Source: Nymphaea colorata
Lineage: Eukaryota; Streptophyta; Magnoliopsida; Nymphaeales; Nymphaeaceae
DNA length: 64,000 bases
Assembly (NCBI RefSeq): GCF_008831285.2
Contig: NW_022204507.1
Span: 3,280,452-3,344,451, forward strand
Direction of reading: 5' to 3'
Program-made: the position numbers and the translations under genes
The notes under the pieces: model-generated
Told to the model about the DNA's origin: nothing
Seen by the model: only the letters and a program-made list of their open reading frames with translations
Databases searched by the model: none
Shown: in pieces, positions 21,380 to 32,305 of the stretch
Layout: the number at the start of each line of letters is the position of its first letter
Position numbering within the stretch: position 1 is the first letter of the stretch

Positions 21380-21640
21380 AAACTCTCAGCCAGTGATGAG
21401 GGTTTTAGAATCAAAATCCTCAGCAGTGGTTGAGGTTTCAGAATCAAAGCATCTGATCATTGCCACGAGTTTCAAAATAGAAACACTCGCAGTGGTCGAG
21501 GGTTTCAAAATCAAAATCCTCGGTCATCACCAAGGCTTCAATAATTGAAATCCTCCTCCAATGCTTAGGGTTTCGACTCGACAAGCCCTCAGCAATGGCC
21601 ATGGGTTTAAAAATCGAAACCATCGATAGTGGCCAGGGGA
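21380..21640. repeat. Degenerate minisatellite (GAGGGTTTCAAAATC motif)
   Basis: About seven irregular copies of a 35-45 bp unit occur, for example gtgatgagggttttagaatc, gtggttgaggtttcagaatc, gtcgagggtttcaaaatc and atggccatgggtttaaaaatc. Each is followed by text like aaaatcctc. Copies are too diverged for a strict period. No protein is recognised. Confidence 0.65.
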
Positions 21641-21702
21641 TGCCCTCTTTTTCGGCCGGAAAAGAGGTATTCAGACCTCCTTTTTATGGGCTCACATAGG
21701 CA

Positions 21703-21800
21703 GAGAGAGAGAGAGAGAGAGAGAGACACGACACCAACTAGAGCTCTATTGGTCATTTGATGGTTGAACCATAGAGAGAGAGAGAGAGAGAGAGAGAGCT
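21703..21800. repeat. Two (GA)n microsatellites
   Basis: Runs of ga at about 21703-21728 and 21772-21799 are separated by about 45 bp of unique sequence. Confidence 0.92.
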
Positions 21801-22869
21801 CATAAACTAGAAATTCATAGCAAAATTTGGGGACAAGAAGTCCCCTAGATACAAGAACAATCCGCAAAAACAAAAATAAAAACAAAATATACGAGGCACC
21901 CACACAATAAACAAAATAAGAAGGGTGAGGAGAGAGTGGATAGATGGAGTGGCATGGTCACCCAACCGCAGACAAAGGATGGCACTGTAGCCGAATAGCA
22001 AAATGGATATCCCCCTACACGAGATGAGCCACAAAATCCGGTGACGAGGAGGTGCCCCTAAAGACCCTGTTGTTGCACTCCTTCAAAATGCACCACCAAG
22101 AGAAAATAAGCTACAACCTCCAGACAACCCCAAGAAACAGGCATGTAAGGTAAGGACAAAAGAGAAAAAGAAGGCAAATGGAGCGTGTAGTCTGGAAGAC
22201 TACTAACAAAGGAAGGTCATGCAGAGGCAAAAGAACTATAAAAGGAAGGGCAACAAGTAAAAGGGTGGACCCAAGACTCAGCTGCGGTGAGATAGAAAGG
22301 TGCTGTAAGTGGTCAAAAGTGTTGATGTGGCCAGCAAGAAGAAGCCAGACAAAAACAATGGCACAAAGAGAAGAGCCAGGGAACAAAAGGGAGCAGAGTG
22401 GGAGTGACGCAACATAAGAACGAAAGGAGGCCAGATAGCAAGAAGAAAAATGAACCCACAGGTAGGTAAAAGAGGCCAGGAAGGGGGTGCAAACGATGGG
22501 ACGTCAGCAAGGCAGAAGAAAAGGGAAAGGGCAAAAAACTGGTCGCACCAAATGTAAACACGAAAATCGTAATGTTTCGATTTTAAAAACTTTGGTCTGA
22601 GATCCGACTATCCAAAATCAACCCTCAGATCTAAGATCCGAGGGCATCAAACGCAACCAAAGGGAGTTTCCACCGGCGCCATCCATTATGGCTGTCTATT
22701 GCTGCAGGGATGCACCAAAGCTATGCAAATTAGTCAGCTAAATTTAAGAGACAAAAAGGGGTTTTTCCTTGAAAACTATCCTCTCTTTATCAAATGAAAA
22801 TGATATCCCATCGTGAATTAGTTTATCAAATGAAAACTATGTTCTCTTTCGGTCAATCATGTTTGGCGA
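21801..22869. other. No gene seen
   Basis: The stretch 22100-22550 is purine-rich on the plus strand, which opens several overlapping frames on both strands. None has a recognisable motif. Text at 22590-22665, ending gatccgagggcatcaaacgc, resembles the inverted ends of the possible MITE at 25142-25325. A short duplicated phrase tttatcaaatgaaaa occurs at 22786 and 22822. Confidence 0.4.
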
Positions 22870-23296
22870 GATCAAGACTTTGTATATGAAAGGTACGGAG
22901 CAGATGGCAGATGCATACTAAAGGTGTGACTAAAGTTAAACTCAGTCAAGCACTTAGCAAGTGGGGATGTTTCGACTTGAGGGGAGTGTTAAGGAGTGCT
23001 TATTTTGGATGTCGGATGTCCCTGTAGTGTATAAGACTATGTATTATGGTGAGCAGTTGCTAGGACGTGGGTTCAGCTTTTTTTGTTTTTTTGGTAACTG
23101 CCTCTTGGATGCCTTCTTCAACCTCCATATTGTTGTGCAGTTGCACTTGTATTGTGTGAATATCAAATATAATTTCACTCTTTTCCTTCTCGTGTGCCCA
23201 AGGTTGTAGACCAAACTTGTTGAACCACGTAAATGGAGTTCTTGATCTGTTTTTCTTGATGTGTGTTACCAAACTGTTTTGAAAAACATCACATTT
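22870..23296 (+). mobile_element. Copia 3' end: pol C-terminus, polypurine tract and LTR
   Basis: The end of a copia pol frame is readable as EQMADA, then, after a 2-base loss, TKGVTKVKLSQALSKWGCFD at about 22895-22975. The purine tract ttgaggggag and an LTR start TGTTAAGGAGTG at 22987 follow. The downstream phrase gaaccacgtaaatggagttc (23222-23241) is typical of the R-U5 part of plant copia LTRs. The LTR end is placed near 23296 by a terminal atcaca but is uncertain. No 5' part is present. Confidence 0.72.
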
Positions 23297-23562
23297 CCTC
23301 AAAGAGCAGCTCACCCGTTGTGGGGAGCTTCTTTGGTGTTTCGTGCATGGCCACTGCATGCTTCGGCTTCAGCAGGGACGACTGTCCATCTAGTTCGGGT
23401 GATGGTCCGTCTAAGATAATTCGGGTATTGAATTTGACTACTAAAACTTGGATTTAATTGGGTGGATATCCGATCGGTGCCTGAATTGTTGCCATCAGTG
23501 GATGGTCTGGATTGGCTCAGACATCATATATCCCTGATCCATTATAATATATATACATATAT

Positions 23563-23607
23563 ACACACACACACACACACGCACACACACACACATACAC
23601 GCACACA
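23563..23607. repeat. (CA)n microsatellite
   Basis: A ca repeat with a few gc and tac interruptions, preceded by a short tata/tacata run. Confidence 0.93.
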
Positions 23608-24269
23608 ATAAATTTGGATTGTAGTCCTTGGATCTGTAAAGGGTTGAAGAACGAAAGAGAAATATATATAAACCTGTAACACCCGAAAGATTATACATAG
23701 TAGACAGTGATGTAAATGGATCGGGTATATCCCACTCCAAAACCCTTTAGTAAGCATCTGTTGGCATCCGATTCGTTATCCAGCATTTGGGGGATGATGT
23801 ACTTTTTCTTACTTTGAAGTTAAATCCCACTTACACAGTGGATATCCATGTTTCCAAACACGTGTTAAATGGTAACCGACTAATTTAGACTGGACAAAAG
23901 ATTGAATCAGATCGTCACATACAGATATTAGGGTGTTATGATGGGTGGATCTGAACTTCGTTTCAAAATATAGTACTTTTAATCTGAACCCAATTACATA
24001 AAGTCATAACCAAATTTGGTAAATGTTGCATCTGGACCCATTAATCCAAACCGTTGTTTTTGAAAAATCAACGTTGTATGATTTTTCCACTATTATCTAA
24101 CATTTAATGCATGATTGGCCATTTTTAAAGGAGATCTATAAGAATATTCATCATGATCTCCTCCCTCATATCCTTCAAGGTTAGTGTAATGCGAACAGGA
24201 GGCAGATGATAAATCGCTGTTCCGTTCACCAATTAGTTTTCACGTAAGGATAAATTTGAGTTGGATCCC

Positions 24270-24480
24270 AATATAAAAAAGAACTGTTTTTTTTTTTAAA
24301 AAAAAAGATATGAAAAATGAAATTAACATCTGATTAAGAGATTGAATTGGTTTCGGCTTAAAGAAAATCATGTCTGATTGGATTCACATTTAAATAAGTA
24401 TCTCATGGATTCAGATTGGATTTAATTTTAAATATCTTGTATCCAATCCGCATACATTGTGAAGGTTGGCTCTTATCATA
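24270..24480. repeat. Dispersed repeat, copy 2 (first copy at 6640-6860)
   Basis: This carries the same series of landmarks as the copy at 6640: acatctgattaagagattga, ggcttaaagaaaatcatgtc and ggatttaattttaaat, ending gtgaaggttggc. It is on the same strand as copy 1 and non-coding. Confidence 0.6.
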
Positions 24481-25141
24481 TAATAATTCAGTCCGAGTTT
24501 GTTTAAGAAGTCATATTCAGATTCACGGGCGAGTTTAAAAATCGTATTCTGATTGTGCATTCAGTGTAGGGTTTAGATCTGTTATAAACTTTTCTTCATT
24601 CATATTGGAATCCAAATTTGATGACAAATACCAAAATATATAAAAGAAATGGATGCGGTTAGTAGTACATTCAACTCAGTGAGAGAGCCAATGCATCTCA
24701 AATCCAACATTGTCAACACACCAAACTTCTGAAATTACACTTTTTAACAGTTATGATGTCGATCTTGTACATAGATCCAAATGACAGAAGTTCATAACCA
24801 GATCACTTGATATGGATTAATGTAAATAAGGTTTCATAATAATGGGAAATCAATCATCTGAAGTATCTCACATATTGTTAAGATTGAAAGCAAGTTAAGT
24901 AAAGATTCAGAAAAGAGGTATAAAAAGTTATATAAGAGTGCCTAATGTTTAAGACAATAACTTATCACCACTCCAACTTTTAAAATTAAAAAAAATAAAC
25001 ACTCAATTTTTTGAAAAAGGCATAATATACCATTTATGTTCCATGAAAATATCAACATATAGACAATTTGAAGAAGCAACACCTAGTATAAATTTTTCTA
25101 AAACTTTCGTCTAAAGTTAGCTGTCATTGATCAATGTAAAT

Positions 25142-25325
25142 AGGGGCGTTTGTTTAACTTGGATTTCAGATCTGAGGTTTTCGCCAGATATTAACAATCT
25201 CAACTCCTAATTTTTCTGTGGATCTGAAATATACTGTTTGTTTATGGGCCACATTTAAAAAACAAAAAAAAGATTCCATATCAACCTTAGATATTAGATC
25301 CAAAACTACGAAACGCATCAGGAAG
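25142..25325. mobile_element. Possible MITE with GGGGCGTTTG end
   Basis: The left end reads aggggcgtttgtttaacttgg. The right end, reverse complemented, is gatgcgtttcgtagttttgg. Both sides continue with atttcagatctgaggtt or close variants. Inverted similarity is imperfect and no target duplication was identified. Confidence 0.35.
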
Positions 25326-25343
25326 AACAGATGACTAATTGGC

Positions 25344-25880
25344 GTGACAATTGTTCAAGTAAGATTTATATTAGCTATTAGCTATGCAATGACTTGCATG
25401 CCAAGACTATCGAGCTTCCTCGGTCTTATGTCCACAAAAGGCATTTGTTATAGTGAAGACCCAGAAAAGGGTAAAATGAATATCCTTGATCATGGATATC
25501 TTTATCGACAATCTTGTTTTTATACGGTAACCGTTCATGCATGGTTCATGGGTTCAGAGAAAATAATAAGGGCCCTCTTCTTCAAAGGTAAAGCAGATAA
25601 ATGCGTTTTCATAACAAAAATGGATCCTTCTATTCCATATCTCTATCAGAAAGTGCAGCTAGCTTCGAAGTTATTAAATTTAAATTACAGCCATCCAACT
25701 TTTACAGTAGGTGGCAGTTTTCTGGTTCAAGTTGCGAGACTCCTTGCACATGAAGCTGGTTATGTGCATGTGCTTGCACTTATACATAGGTGTATAATGA
25801 TTAAAATGGTCTATGTAAAGTATTTTTTTAAGAAAACTTTTATTGACAGAAAAGAAATTGTAAAAATATTAAAGCACTAA
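25344..25880 (+). CDS. Unidentified 178-codon open frame
   Basis: This is the longest uninterrupted plus-strand frame outside the transposons. It contains MDPSIPYLYQKVQLASKLL and GGSFLVQVARLLAHEAGYVH. I recognise no family, no targeting signal and no membrane segment beyond a mildly hydrophobic start. The 3' end runs into AT-rich, lysine- and isoleucine-rich text that looks like chance read-through. The central part, to about 25790, could be a genuine exon remnant, but no clear splice sites frame it. Treat as hypothetical. Confidence 0.2.
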   Translation: MTIVQVRFILAISYAMTCMPRLSSFLGLMSTKGICYSEDPEKGKMNILDHGYLYRQSCFYTVTVHAWFMGSEKIIRALFFKGKADKCVFITKMDPSIPYLYQKVQLASKLLNLNYSHPTFTVGGSFLVQVARLLAHEAGYVHVLALIHRCIMIKMVYVKYFFKKTFIDRKEIVKILKH

Positions 25881-26489
25881 AATGTATAGACCTTTATAAA
25901 AAATTTATAAAATACACCCATCTCCTTTCTTTCTTTTTGAGTGCATATTTGTTGATTGCAAGCTGAAGCAGGTATAAGCTTCAGGACTAGCTTCAGAGTT
26001 TTGCACTGCCAAGTGAGAGAGAAAGATTCTCTACCTGGATATGATTTCAGCAGACGAAAATTACAACTGATGTTGGGTTGACAAGGAGCAGCAAAATTTC
26101 TCAGCTCTGATGCATTTTTCCTCGATTGCAAGTGAAAGAAAAAAATGATCGCATAGTAAAATGGAAGTATTACCTTTTTATTAAATCCAAAAAATCAATA
26201 TGTTCAGGATCAGCTAGAAGAGGCCAGGATTTGAGTCAATAGCAGCCGGTTAATTGCCTTATGAATCTTTGTCATTGTTATTTTTGTCTTTTTGAACCTT
26301 AAACTTTTTGCACAAAAAACACATAACACTGCTCAAGCAGATCGAGCGTGATTCATGCATCAGCGCCCATCGTTCAAACATCAACAAAAGCCCACTCAAA
26401 CCTTGGTGGTAATTCTCAAACAGCCCACTGTATAACAAACTGTTAAAATTGATGACAAAAATTAAAAAATAAGAAGGCAACAGTAATGC

Positions 26490-26705
26490 CGCTGGGAGAG
26501 ACAATGAGGTGAAGCCGCATCAGAAGATACACTATGTGGGGTTCAGTTCTACAGTCACCCAACTTGTGAGTCTTGTCATGGACCGAATGGAATTTGGGAT
26601 GCCCGCGTTCAGGATATTGTTTGGGTTACCTGCCTTGCTCATGCAGCATCAAGCGGGTTCCTCTCCAACACCATGCTTATCTCCGATGTGCTTTCGACTG
26701 TGAGG
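26490..26705 (+). pseudogene. Unidentified coding-like segment with cysteine pair
   Basis: One frame, different from the frame opened by the ATG at 26509, reads EAASEDTLCGVQFYSHPTCE, then SCHGPNGIWDARVQD, then AHAASSGFLSNTMLI, and stops near 26705. It has balanced amino-acid composition and a C-X2-C pair, unlike the AT-rich chance frames around it. I cannot name the family. It is possibly an isolated exon of a captured or decayed gene. Confidence 0.3.
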
Positions 26706-27409
26706 CTGTATCATTAAGGAGTCATGTTGTTGGAACAAAAAAAATATGATGACACAGCACCTCCATTTAGAACTATGTATAGTAATTACACGAAAGATGT
26801 TGTGATAGAAATAAATGGCCATCATATGTGAAGCTTCGTTGCAATAAGCTGATGTCGTTTATAGAGGACTTTCCTTTCACTGTAATAAAAGATCCTGTTT
26901 TTTTCTCTCATTCTCTGACTTAATGGAAAAAGCTCTAACAAGTAATGAAAAAAGCTATATCAAGATCCAGTTAAGAACTATGTTTTAGTACGCAGTAATC
27001 AACTAGCAGGTGCCCAATTTGGATACAAGTGTATGCATGAACACTCAAAAAATTGTCCAGATCTATTGAGGGTGAATCAACAAATATATGCATTATTATG
27101 TAATATGTTAAGAAGTAGGGAGTTGTGTGATGGAAGAGAAACCATAGTAGAAGAAACAGGTATTGATGCTTTTCGTTAGTTTGAAACATGATTAATGAAA
27201 TTGACGAAACCAATATGATTTTCAGCACTCAAGACAAACAACTAGTAAATACTTCAACTTAGTTTTAAAGCAATTCTCTGTATTGTGCATGAATACTTGA
27301 GATGTAAAGATGATACTACACCAGCCCGAGTTAGAACAGATCTACGTTTCTTTCCGTACTTTATAGTAAACAACCAACGGCAGAGTTTGAAATTTCTGGC
27401 TAAGGGGCA

Positions 27410-27560
27410 CTGTTACTTTAAATTTCAAATTTTAAGGAGCAGTCATATATAAAAAGGAGAAAATTTATGAAATTCATATGTATAAATAAAGCAATCTCTA
27501 TAAACTGGTGTGGGTAATTGCCCCACAGCAGCCACAAGTAGCTCCGCCATTGTAAACAAC
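27410..27560. repeat. Dispersed repeat, copy 1 (second copy at 39085-39240)
   Basis: Shared text in order: aaggggcact, then ttaaatttcaaattttaagg, then cagtcatat or caatcatat, then a tail ending tagctccgccatt here and tagatctgccatt in the other copy. Both are on the same strand and non-coding. Sequences of this kind are common decayed-transposon tails in plant genomes. Confidence 0.65.
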
Positions 27561-27644
27561 TACCATTCACAATAGATATTCATAGTCAAACTTTTTATTT
27601 GTAGTAAAATGTTTAGATTACTAACACATTATGTATCATAGGAT

Positions 27645-28170
27645 TGGTTTAAGAGCAATAGATAGTACACACATTCTAGTAATATGTCTGAGAAATGCAA
27701 TGCAAAGAAGTACAACTGATGCAAAAGTATTATGAAGTGCATTGGAGATAATCTTCATCCATTAGAAAGTTTCACATGGTAAGAAAATAAATATCAATGG
27801 TTTAAATTACTATGATCAATTTAATTGTTCGGGTGACATAACATGTACTGTTAATTATGAAATAAATATGTCGATGCTAGATATCCAAATATTGTCAGAT
27901 TATTAAATCCATATAGAAGATGTCGATACCACCTATCACAGATTAATGTTTTTGGATCTAGGCAAATTTAGACAAAAGAATATTTGTACAGCCATAGACA
28001 CTCATCTTTGCGTACTACTGTCGAGAGATCATTTGGTTTGCTTAAGGCAAGATTTTCGATTTTGGAGACCCGTGTGTCGTATCCAATAACCACTCAAGTT
28101 AAAATTATACAATCATCATGTGTTCTTCATAATTTTATAAACCAACCACAATCTAAATGCTGAACAATTT
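27645..28170 (+). pseudogene. PIF/Harbinger (HARBI1-type) transposase fragment
   Basis: Blocks of the DDE_4 nuclease family appear in order. IGLRAIDSTHI (27652-27680) corresponds to the first catalytic Asp in GAIDGTHI. YLVDARYPN follows, after a gap and frame change, and corresponds to the second catalytic Asp block. Then come NPYRRCRYHLSQ and, in a good frame at 27995-28130, SLRTTVERSFGLLKARFSIL and CVLHNFINQPQ. VERSFG supplies the third acidic residue. Stops and frame changes make it inactive. It lies against the assembly gap, so the 3' part may be hidden. This superfamily moves elements with 3-bp TWA duplications, such as the one at 12207. Confidence 0.85.
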
Positions 28171-28208
28171 CCTCTTGATGATATAAATGATAGTGAAGTA
28201 AGTGAAAT

Positions 28209-28308
28209 NNNNNNNNNNNNNNNNNNNNNNNNNNNNNNNNNNNNNNNNNNNNNNNNNNNNNNNNNNNNNNNNNNNNNNNNNNNNNNNNNNNNNNNNNNNN
28301 NNNNNNNN
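28209..28308. other. Assembly gap (100 N)
   Basis: Exactly 100 undetermined bases. The round number suggests a gap of unknown true size. Sequence on the two sides should not be assumed contiguous. Confidence 0.99.
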
Positions 28309-29756
28309 GAAACGGCGAACTTCAGCGGCAGATTTACCGGTGCGCCCTGGTCCAATCAGGCTGAAATTTTAGTATGTTGTACCTGAGGATGAGAGCTTTC
28401 CAACAAGCTATAGATCGCCTCCATACTCCCAGTAAATCTCCAGATACAGTTGTTTTAGCAGAAGTGGTTTCTGACGCGCCTTCAGAAATCCGAGAGTCGC
28501 CTCTTCGCGCTTCTCCTTCTTTCCCTCGCGATGGCGCTCTTTCCTTCCGCGGACTTTCTCCTTCCTCGCCCTAGCCTTCTCCTTTTGGTCCAGAACTCGT
28601 ATAGAGACTAGGGACGCCTCACCTATCTCAGATTCAACAAAATATTACCAGGATTTAGGCTGCTGGAAGAACTCCAGCCGGATGCTCCCGATCGTCCTCA
28701 AGTCGTCTCCAAGGTAGGTCTTCTTCTCCACGCGATGCCGCTGGTCCAGACCTAGTTAGACGAGGAGTTTATCCCCCGAATGCAAGGCTTGGGCCTGCAT
28801 TGATGTTGCGGTTAAGAGAGAACCGAGATCCCATCCACCAAGTACTAGGAAGATCAGAATACTTAGCTCACGATGAGAAACTCGCCGGATGTCGATGTTG
28901 AAGAAGACGAGCCAGAACCACGGGCGGCGCCTCCTTCAACTTCCTCTAGTGCAGCCACCTCTCAACTCTGTGATCAATGAGAAGGCACGGCTGCCTATCC
29001 AAGGACCTCTTGGTTCGGAACGATGCAAATCTAAGTTGTCAATGGCTGCCGGCGGCCATTAACGGAGCTTGAATCTCCACTAATCTCACGGCTTGGTGAG
29101 CATTGCAATGTAGTGCTTCCATGGAAGCCACGACCTAAGGTCAAGGGACTCCTCACACGGAGAGAGAAAACTTCAATTTGATTAAACGATAGAATGAAAG
29201 ATTCTCATCTTGTCATGCTCCAGGTGCTCTCGAGTATAGCCTCTTGACTCTAAAATAGAGAGTGAGAGCTATCTCATATTGCCATGGGGAGATGAAGAAG
29301 AGAGGAAAGAAAATAAAGAATGGAGTGAGGTTTGGATTACATACCTAAATGAGAAATGCTTAGAGAAAATGAACACCTTAGCTTGAAGATTCTCTTGAGT
29401 GAAGCTCCAAGATGATGCATCTAAGAGGGTTGTAACTTGCTCCAAGTTGGAGAAGAAGAGAAATGGAAAGAGGAAGAGGGAGAGAGAAAGAGCTCAAGAG
29501 AAACCCTAAGTCTTCAAGTGAGAATACTCTAGGGTTTCTCCCAAGGGCTGCTCTTGCTCAAGAGAGGAGAAGTGGGGGTATTTATAGAGATTTTGGAGCC
29601 AAAAACTCAAAATTTGAAATTTTTTGAATTCCACCACATTTTCATCCAAATTTCACATAATTTTGAATTATTTGAAAAGAAATGGTTTGAAAATGGGTAT
29701 GATTGGCCATTAGGCTTATAAAAATATATATTTTTTTAAAAATGAATTGGGCCTTT
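28309..29756 (-). mobile_element. LTR/leader-like region with minus-strand promoter elements
   Basis: GC content rises between 28309 and 29160 with no long open frame. On the minus strand a TATA-type motif CTATAAATACC (29577-29587) is followed by pyrimidine-rich leader-like sequence (ttctctctccctcttcctct near 29470) for several hundred bases. Together with the U3-like tandem repeats to the right (29757-30105), this resembles U3-R-U5 and leader of a non-autonomous LTR retrotransposon on the minus strand. Neither LTR boundary nor primer-binding site was found, so a decayed host promoter and leader is an alternative. Confidence 0.35.
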
Positions 29757-30105
29757 GTCCACCCAAAAAGACTAAAATCGCCCTCTAAAAAGAGAATTTT
29801 TGTCAAAAGATGGGGCAAATGGGTCTTGCCCATGAAAAAGACCAAAATCGCCCTCTAAAAGGAGGTTTTTTGTCAAAAGGAGGGGTAAATGTTCTTGCCC
29901 ACTAAAAATACCAAAATCATCCTCTAAAAGGAGATTCTTTGTCAGAAGGAGGGGCAAATAGGTCTTGCCCACCAAAAATACCAAAATCACTCTCTAAAAG
30001 GAGGTTTTTTGTCAAAAGGAGGGGCAAATGAGTCTTGCCCACCAAAAAGACTGAAAACACCCTTTAAAAGGAGGTTCTTTGTATAAAGGAAGGGCAAATG
30101 GGTCT
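29757..30105. repeat. 70-bp minisatellite, five copies
   Basis: Units containing aaaatcgccctctaaaaggagg, then tttttgtcaaaaggaggggcaa, then gtcttgccca start with a period of 69-71 bp. The aaaatc anchor lies at about 29774, 29844, 29913, 29983 and 30054. The copies are similar but not identical. The minus-strand open frames across it simply translate the repeat (GDFGLF-type units) and are not genes. Confidence 0.93.
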
Positions 30106-30279
30106 GAAATGCTTGATTTGAATTTGAACTTGGGTTTGGATCTAATTTGGATAAAAAATGGCGTTTGTGTTTGATAAAAGTGCGTAGTCTTTAGAAAATT
30201 TGGTGATTACAGTGCTAGGTAAATAGATTTAAACATCTTGGAGTATAAATGTGAGTATGTGACCTAGTAATCTCTGCAG

Positions 30280-31270
30280 TGGCTGTAGCAAGGGCAGACA
30301 TTAGCTTCACACTATGTCCTACCATGGTTGGTTGCTTCTTAGAACTCCTTGAGATACAAGTAGTCCAACAAAAATGCAATAGCTAGAAGTTGATCGTCTA
30401 CTATTTGGCATCCGGCCCAATCTGCATCAAAATAGGCTTCAAGCGAGGTGGATTTCTCTAGAAAAAATTCATGCCATAGTGAGATGTGCCATGAACATGT
30501 CGAGCATTCTTTCGCCATCTGAAATGTTCAAGAGTGCATGCATAAATTGGAAAAAAATTCACTGCAAATGACAAGTCTGGCTGGGTTAGAGTGAGATATT
30601 GAAGTGCTTCGACAAGGCTTCAATAGCCAGTAACATCAACCTATGGCATCCATGGAGCATCATGTTGGCATAACCATGATGGGAGTGTTGGTGGATTTAC
30701 AATTCTGCATATTTGCTCGACAAATGATGTCGTTGGCATATTTTGTTGATGAAACATGCCATCTGATCCTTTGAGGAATCGGAATAACATCTCGCAAATC
30801 ATTCATTGCAAACTCCTCCCTTACTTGCTCAATAAACTCATTAATTTTTTTAGAGTTGCCAGTTAGAATGATGTCGCCAACGTAAAGTAAGAGAAGAGTA
30901 ACATGATTATCTTGTCACCGAACAAAGAGAAATGAGTCGGACATGCTAGCAGTGAATCTCATGATAATAGAAATTTTGCAAAGCATCATACCAAGCCCGA
31001 GGGGCTTGCTTCAGTCCATACATGGCTCTATTCAGTCGCAGACATGATTTGGATGAGTAGCATCTTTGAATCTCAATATAAAACAATTCTTGTAGATGGC
31101 CATTTAAAAATACATTTTACATCTAATTGTTTGAGAACCAATCATGAGCAGATCAATACTTTTAACCATTCGAATTGTAGCAAATTTAACCACCGGTGAG
31201 TCTCTAGAAAATCAATACCTTGGACTTGACTATACCCTTGAGCCACTAGACGCGACTTGAGTCGTTCCAA
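30280..31270 (-). pseudogene. Copia reverse transcriptase and RNase H, degenerate
   Basis: The RT active site that should read LLLYVDDIILTG reads LLLYVGDIILTG near 30880-30915, losing one of the two catalytic aspartates. EFAMNDL follows. RNase H shows LEAYFDADWAGC near 30425-30460, followed by frame-broken sequence. The N-terminal RT blocks near 30990-31030 (corresponding to RAMYGLKQAPRAWY) are also broken. Confidence 0.82.
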
Positions 31271-31277
31271 TGTCCCA

Positions 31278-32101
31278 TCACTTTTTAGTTTTTTTTAAGC
31301 CCGCCAGTGACATGCATGTGTGGATTCCTTGGCACAAGAGGCCAAGCATTGTTGCTTGTAGTGCCGTCATCTCATCTTCCATTGCTTTATTCCAGCCTCC
31401 ATGTTTTAGTGCCATAGTATAGTGGTTTGGTACCTTCAGCATAGAAATGGTAAACGCATATTTTGGATTTGGTTTTACTATTCGAGATTTGGATCTAGTG
31501 GTCATGGCATGGGAAGCAGATGATGTCAGTAGTAGTGGTTGAGTAGGTGGCAAAGATTCAATTGGCAGAGGATGAGTTGTTGGTATGTTAGGAGGTTGAT
31601 GGTAATTAAGGCTGGTGATTGACTTGGTTGTTATATGAGGTTGGTCCTCTAGTTCCAAAGGAGGATCTCCAACATGCATTTGTGCAAGCCGTTGATCATT
31701 TTATGGCTGTATGTGCATGGGTGATGTAGGGAGAATGAGACAAAATTATCATGAGTGAGATGAGCATAACTATGAGTTTGAGGTTGATGAAAAGGAAGGA
31801 AAGTTTGATCAAGGACTACATGGCATGATATATAGACAGGTCCAGTGGAAGGGTATAGACATGTACATCTATACCCGTTGTGATGCTCACTATACCCAAT
31901 AAATATACATGGCAACGATTTTGGCTGGAATTTGTGCTGATTATATCCTCGTAAATAAGGGTAACATCTGCTTTCAAAGGCACGCAAGCAAGAATAATGT
32001 GATTGTTCCCAAATAGAAGCTTGTATGGGCTTTCCACGTCCAGCATTTGAGAGGGCAGACAGTTTATGAGCAAAATGGCTGTAGAGAAGGCCTCTACCCA
32101 A
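31278..32101 (-). pseudogene. Copia integrase C-terminus and linker to RT
   Basis: The integrase end shows LRAFESRCYPYLRGYNQHKF and SLPCIFIGYSEHHNGYRC at 31850-32010. A variable linker follows, and then the start of the RT region with HAMTTRSKSRIVKPNPKYA and GGWNKAMEDEMTALQ at 31340-31520. The linker-RT segment keeps a 133-codon open frame (31278-31679). Confidence 0.85.
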
Positions 32102-32305
32102 TATTGTGCAGGTAATCCACTATGAAAGAGAGTAAGTCCTCATTTTTAACTGACCTGTGCTTACGCTCTGTGATGCCATTTTTGAGCAGGCGATTTTGGG
32201 CAAGCTTCTGATGGATGATGCCATGATCTTTAAGATCGTCAACCTAACAAGAGCGTTGAATTCTCCTTCATCGTTAGTTTGAAAAATCTTCATAGAAATA
32301 CCAAA

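Noticed and set aside
28374-28574. Plus-strand 66-codon frame right of the gap
   Set aside because: It shows no domain, lies in leader-like GC-rich sequence whose signals point to the minus strand, and ends in Ser/Pro-rich text typical of chance frames.
29642-29990. Minus-strand frames encoding GDFGLF-like repeats
   Set aside because: They translate the 70-bp minisatellite and have no independent support.
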